A DNA stretch of 64,000 nt, taken from positions 338,448 to 402,447 of the forward strand of contig NZ_JAMTCS010000003.1 of the NCBI RefSeq assembly GCF_024171955.1, given 5' to 3'. Origin of the DNA: Promicromonospora thailandica (GTDB lineage: Bacteria > Actinomycetota > Actinomycetes > Actinomycetales > Cellulomonadaceae). A program made the translations under genes and the position numbers. This document shows, piece after piece, positions 61,648 to 64,000 of the stretch (position 1 is the stretch's first letter; each line of letters opens with the position of its first letter). The notes beneath the pieces are model-generated. The model had not been told where the DNA came from. It made no database searches and saw nothing but the letters and a program-made list of their open reading frames with translations.

Positions 61648-63471
61648 ATGTGCGGAATCGTCGGTTACGTCGGCGGGCAGAACGCGGCCCCGCTGCTGGT
61701 CGAGGCCCTCGGCCGCCTCGAGCACCGGGGGTACGACTCGGCAGGGGTGGCCGTCGTCGGCTCCCAGGTGCGGGTGGCCAAGCGCGCCGGCCGGGTGCGC
61801 GACCTCGCCGAGGTGCTGCCCCGCCGGATGCCGGGCCGCGTGGGCATCGGCCACACGCGCTGGGCCACGCACGGCCCCGCCACCGACGTCAACGCGCACC
61901 CGCACACCGACGCGAGCGGCGCCGTCGCGGTCGTGCACAACGGCATCGTGGACAACGCCGCCGCGCTCCGCGCCCGCCTCGTGGAGCAGGGCGTGACGCT
62001 CGCGAGCGACACCGACTCGGAGGTCTTCGCCCACCTCGTCGCGCTGTCCGACGCCGACACGCTCGAGGGCCGGGTGATCGAGGCCCTGGACGTCGTCGAG
62101 GGCACCTACGGACTGGCCGTGGTGCACGCCGACTTCCCCGACCGCGTGGTGGTGGCCCGCAACGGCAGCCCGCTGCTGGTGGGCGTGGGCGACAAGGAGA
62201 TGTTCGTCGCGTCCGACCTGGCCGCGCTCGTGCGTCACACCACCACCGTGGCCCACCTGGAGGACGGCGAGCTGGCCACCGTCACGGCCTCCGGCTTCAC
62301 GACGTTCCGCCGGGACCTGACGCGCACGCAGACCACGGCGCGCGAGGTCGACGTCGACCCGAGCGCCTACGAGCACGGCCCCGTCGACGGCCGGCCGCGC
62401 ATGTACACCGAGATGCTGGAGCAGCCCGCGAGCGTCGAGCGCGCGCTGCGCGGCCGCCTCGACGAACGGTTCGCCACCGCGCACCTGGGCGGCCTCGACA
62501 TGGACGCGCGCGAGCTGCGCGCCGTGCGCCGGGTCAAGATCCTCGGGTGCGGCTCGGCGTACTACGTGGGCCAGATGGGCGCGTCGCTGGTCGAGGAGCT
62601 CGCGCGGATCCCCGCCGACGCCGAGGCCGCGAGCGAGTTCCGGTACCGCGACCCGGTCATCGAGCCCGACACGCTGTACGTGGCCGTGAGCCAGTCGGGC
62701 GAGACCATCGACACGCTGCTCGCCGTGCAGGAGATCCGGCGCAAGGGCGGGCGGGTCATCGGGCTCGTCAACGTGGTGGGCTCCGCGATCGCCCGCGCCT
62801 GCGACGGCGGCATCTACCTGCATGCGGGGCCGGAGATCGCCGTCGCCTCCACCAAGGCGCTCACCACGATGTTCGTGGGTTTCGCGCTGCTCGCCCTCCA
62901 GCTCGGTCGCGTGCGGGACCTCTCGGTCGCCGACGGGCGCAGGCTCGTGGCCGGGCTGCAGAGCCTGCCGGCGCAGATCGAGCAGGTGCTCGGCGACGAG
63001 GAGCGGATCGCCCGGGCCGCCGCGTCGCTCGCGACCGCGGAGAGCCTGTTCTTCGTCGGGCGGGTGCGGGGCTACCCGGTGGCGCGCGAGGGCGCGCAGA
63101 AGTTCAAGGAGATCAGCTACCGGCACGCCGAGGCGTACCAGATGTCGGAGCTCAAGCACGGCCCGCTGGCGCTGGTCTCGCCGGAGGTGCCCACCGTGGC
63201 CCTGGTGCCCGACGACGAGCTGACCGACCGCAACGTCGCCGCCCTCCACGAGATCGATGCGCGCGGAGGGCCGCTGGTGGTCGTGACGCACGCCGGCGTG
63301 GACCTGGGGGAGCTGCGCGCGGAGCGCATCGACGTGCCCAGGAACGAGCGCGAGCTCGACCCGCTGCTGCTCACCGTTCCGCTGCAGCTCCTGGCGTACC
63401 ACGCGGCCCTGACGCTGGGGCACGACGTCGACAAGCCGCGGAACCTCGCCAAGTCGGTCACCGTGGAGTGA
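61648..63471 (+). CDS. glmS: Glutamine--fructose-6-phosphate aminotransferase (isomerising)
   Basis: 607 aa. N-terminal Ntn glutaminase with Cys2 as nucleophile ([10 protein letters not shown]), then [11 protein letters not shown] and HTRWATHG. Two SIS domains follow ([68 protein letters not shown]) with the C-terminus [13 protein letters not shown]. Makes glucosamine-6-phosphate for cell-wall synthesis. AAGGAG at good spacing. Confidence 0.97.
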   Translation: MCGIVGYVGGQNAAPLLVEALGRLEHRGYDSAGVAVVGSQVRVAKRAGRVRDLAEVLPRRMPGRVGIGHTRWATHGPATDVNAHPHTDASGAVAVVHNGIVDNAAALRARLVEQGVTLASDTDSEVFAHLVALSDADTLEGRVIEALDVVEGTYGLAVVHADFPDRVVVARNGSPLLVGVGDKEMFVASDLAALVRHTTTVAHLEDGELATVTASGFTTFRRDLTRTQTTAREVDVDPSAYEHGPVDGRPRMYTEMLEQPASVERALRGRLDERFATAHLGGLDMDARELRAVRRVKILGCGSAYYVGQMGASLVEELARIPADAEAASEFRYRDPVIEPDTLYVAVSQSGETIDTLLAVQEIRRKGGRVIGLVNVVGSAIARACDGGIYLHAGPEIAVASTKALTTMFVGFALLALQLGRVRDLSVADGRRLVAGLQSLPAQIEQVLGDEERIARAAASLATAESLFFVGRVRGYPVAREGAQKFKEISYRHAEAYQMSELKHGPLALVSPEVPTVALVPDDELTDRNVAALHEIDARGGPLVVVTHAGVDLGELRAERIDVPRNERELDPLLLTVPLQLLAYHAALTLGHDVDKPRNLAKSVTVE

Positions 63472-64000
63472 CCGGTGCGCCGCCGATTTGGCGTCCGGGC
63501 CGGGGGCTGTGTACTGTTCCATCCGTTCGCCCGACAGGGAGGCACGGACAGGAAGCGCGAGCAGCGCGACTGGCCGGTCCCGGGGTGGAAACCAACCCAG
63601 TTCTCGTAGTAGCCTAGTGCGCCCCGGAACTGGGTGGGGGCTTGTCAGATCGCCTCCCCGACCATGGATCCTCACCAGGATGCTTGCGCCGGAGAACGTG
63701 ATAGGGTAAGTTGCAGAGGTTGCCTCCGAACGGATCGCACGGCTCGCGCCGGGATCCGCCGAGAGGCCCCCTACCTCGCAGATCGTCGGAACCTCGTTTC
63801 GACCACGCGAAAATGGGTACCAGAATTCATTCGGTCATTCGAATAGTTCTCACCGGCTCTGAGCCGGCGGGGATTTGGAAAAGTCCGAAAGGTCCTGGTA
63901 GGTTTGAGGAACTGCCCCGGGCAGGGAAACGGTCGGAAAGATTGTGTTCCTGACGGTGTGCGTCGGTTGTTTGAGAACTCAACAGTGTGCTTGATAGTCA
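63472..64000 (+). promoter_or_regulatory. rRNA operon promoter and leader (upstream of 16S rRNA)
   Basis: 529 nt with no convincing protein gene; composition changes to lower GC towards the end. A promoter candidate is TTGCGC (63684-63689), 17 nt, TAAGTT (63707-63712). The last part matches actinobacterial rrn leaders: an antitermination boxA TTGTTTGAGAACTCAA (63967-63982) followed by CAGTGTGC. The 16S gene itself should start within about 100 nt beyond the window. Confidence 0.8.
63967..63982 (+). promoter_or_regulatory. boxA antitermination element
   Basis: TTGTTTGAGAACTCAA is the conserved boxA of actinobacterial rRNA leaders, recognised by NusB/NusE in the antitermination complex. Confidence 0.75.

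Noticed and set aside
63634..63953. Short open frames in the rRNA leader as genes
   Set aside because: They have no ribosome sites or sensible composition and lie in a region recognisable as an rrn leader with boxA.

Overview
The window is very GC-rich DNA with short intergenic gaps and many GTG starts. It looks like a Gram-positive actinobacterium, most plausibly of order Micrococcales (Promicromonosporaceae/Cellulomonadaceae-like). Supporting signs are the PriA-type HisA, the actinobacterial gene order his - (sseB, DUF1844) - infC-rpmI-rplT - trmH - pheST - arg - tyrS - rrn, the RecQ C-terminal phosphoribosyltransferase-like domain, and many predicted leaderless genes. The genus assignment is inference. 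I see no transposase, integrase, phage gene, CRISPR array or tRNA.

Layout. 1-5.2 kb: 3' end of a recQ-like gene, then a histidine operon (hisC, hisB, an unknown protein, hisH, priA) and an SseB-like gene. 5.2-7.0 kb (minus): DUF1844 protein, coiled-coil membrane protein, trypsin-like lipoprotein protease. 7.1-17.7 kb: GH38 alpha-mannosidase, a three-gene sugar ABC importer, a LacI regulator and a GH92 alpha-mannosidase. 17.7-20.6 kb: a SAM-IV-type riboswitch, a Cys-containing leader ORF, a luciferase-like flavin monooxygenase and a nitroreductase-family flavin reductase. 20.7-21.7 kb (minus): a secreted GH18 endo-beta-N-acetylglucosaminidase-like enzyme carrying the same LacI-type operator as the importer operon. 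21.9-23.9 kb (minus): a Fur-type repressor and catalase. 24.0-32.8 kb: infC (AUC start), rpmI, rplT, a SpoU methyltransferase, a GerW-like protein, thpR, pheS, pheT and an SDR. 33-42.5 kb: accessory genes (secreted SGNH esterase, secreted unknown protein, GH15 with a glucose dehydrogenase, tam, secreted GH43-CBM, quinone reductase, GNAT). 42.6-51.3 kb: the complete arginine cluster argCJBDFRGH behind an ARG box. 51.3-59.9 kb: small kinase, 3-methyladenine glycosylase, PadR plus permease-prefix membrane protein, ATP-grasp enzyme, MFS exporter, PAS-PP2C phosphatase, WYL regulator, VOC protein. 60-63.5 kb: tyrS, a small gene and glmS. 63.6-64.0 kb: an rRNA operon leader ending in boxA just before a 16S gene outside the window.

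The most coherent systems are two. First, a high-mannose N-glycan utilisation locus: a secreted GH18 endoglycosidase, an importer, and GH38 and GH92 mannosidases, under one LacI box. Second, a SAM-riboswitch-controlled two-component flavin monooxygenase cassette, probably for organosulfur scavenging. Both lie in about 17 kb that separates the usually adjacent his/DUF1844 and infC segments. The window also holds several long palindromes: a repeated 59-nt hairpin family (3.66 and 54.44 kb), a 28-bp perfect stem (32.84 kb), a CTAG-rich PadR-site palindrome (52.6 kb) and a 48-bp TamR-type palindrome next to tam that retains an orphaned start codon (39.46 kb).
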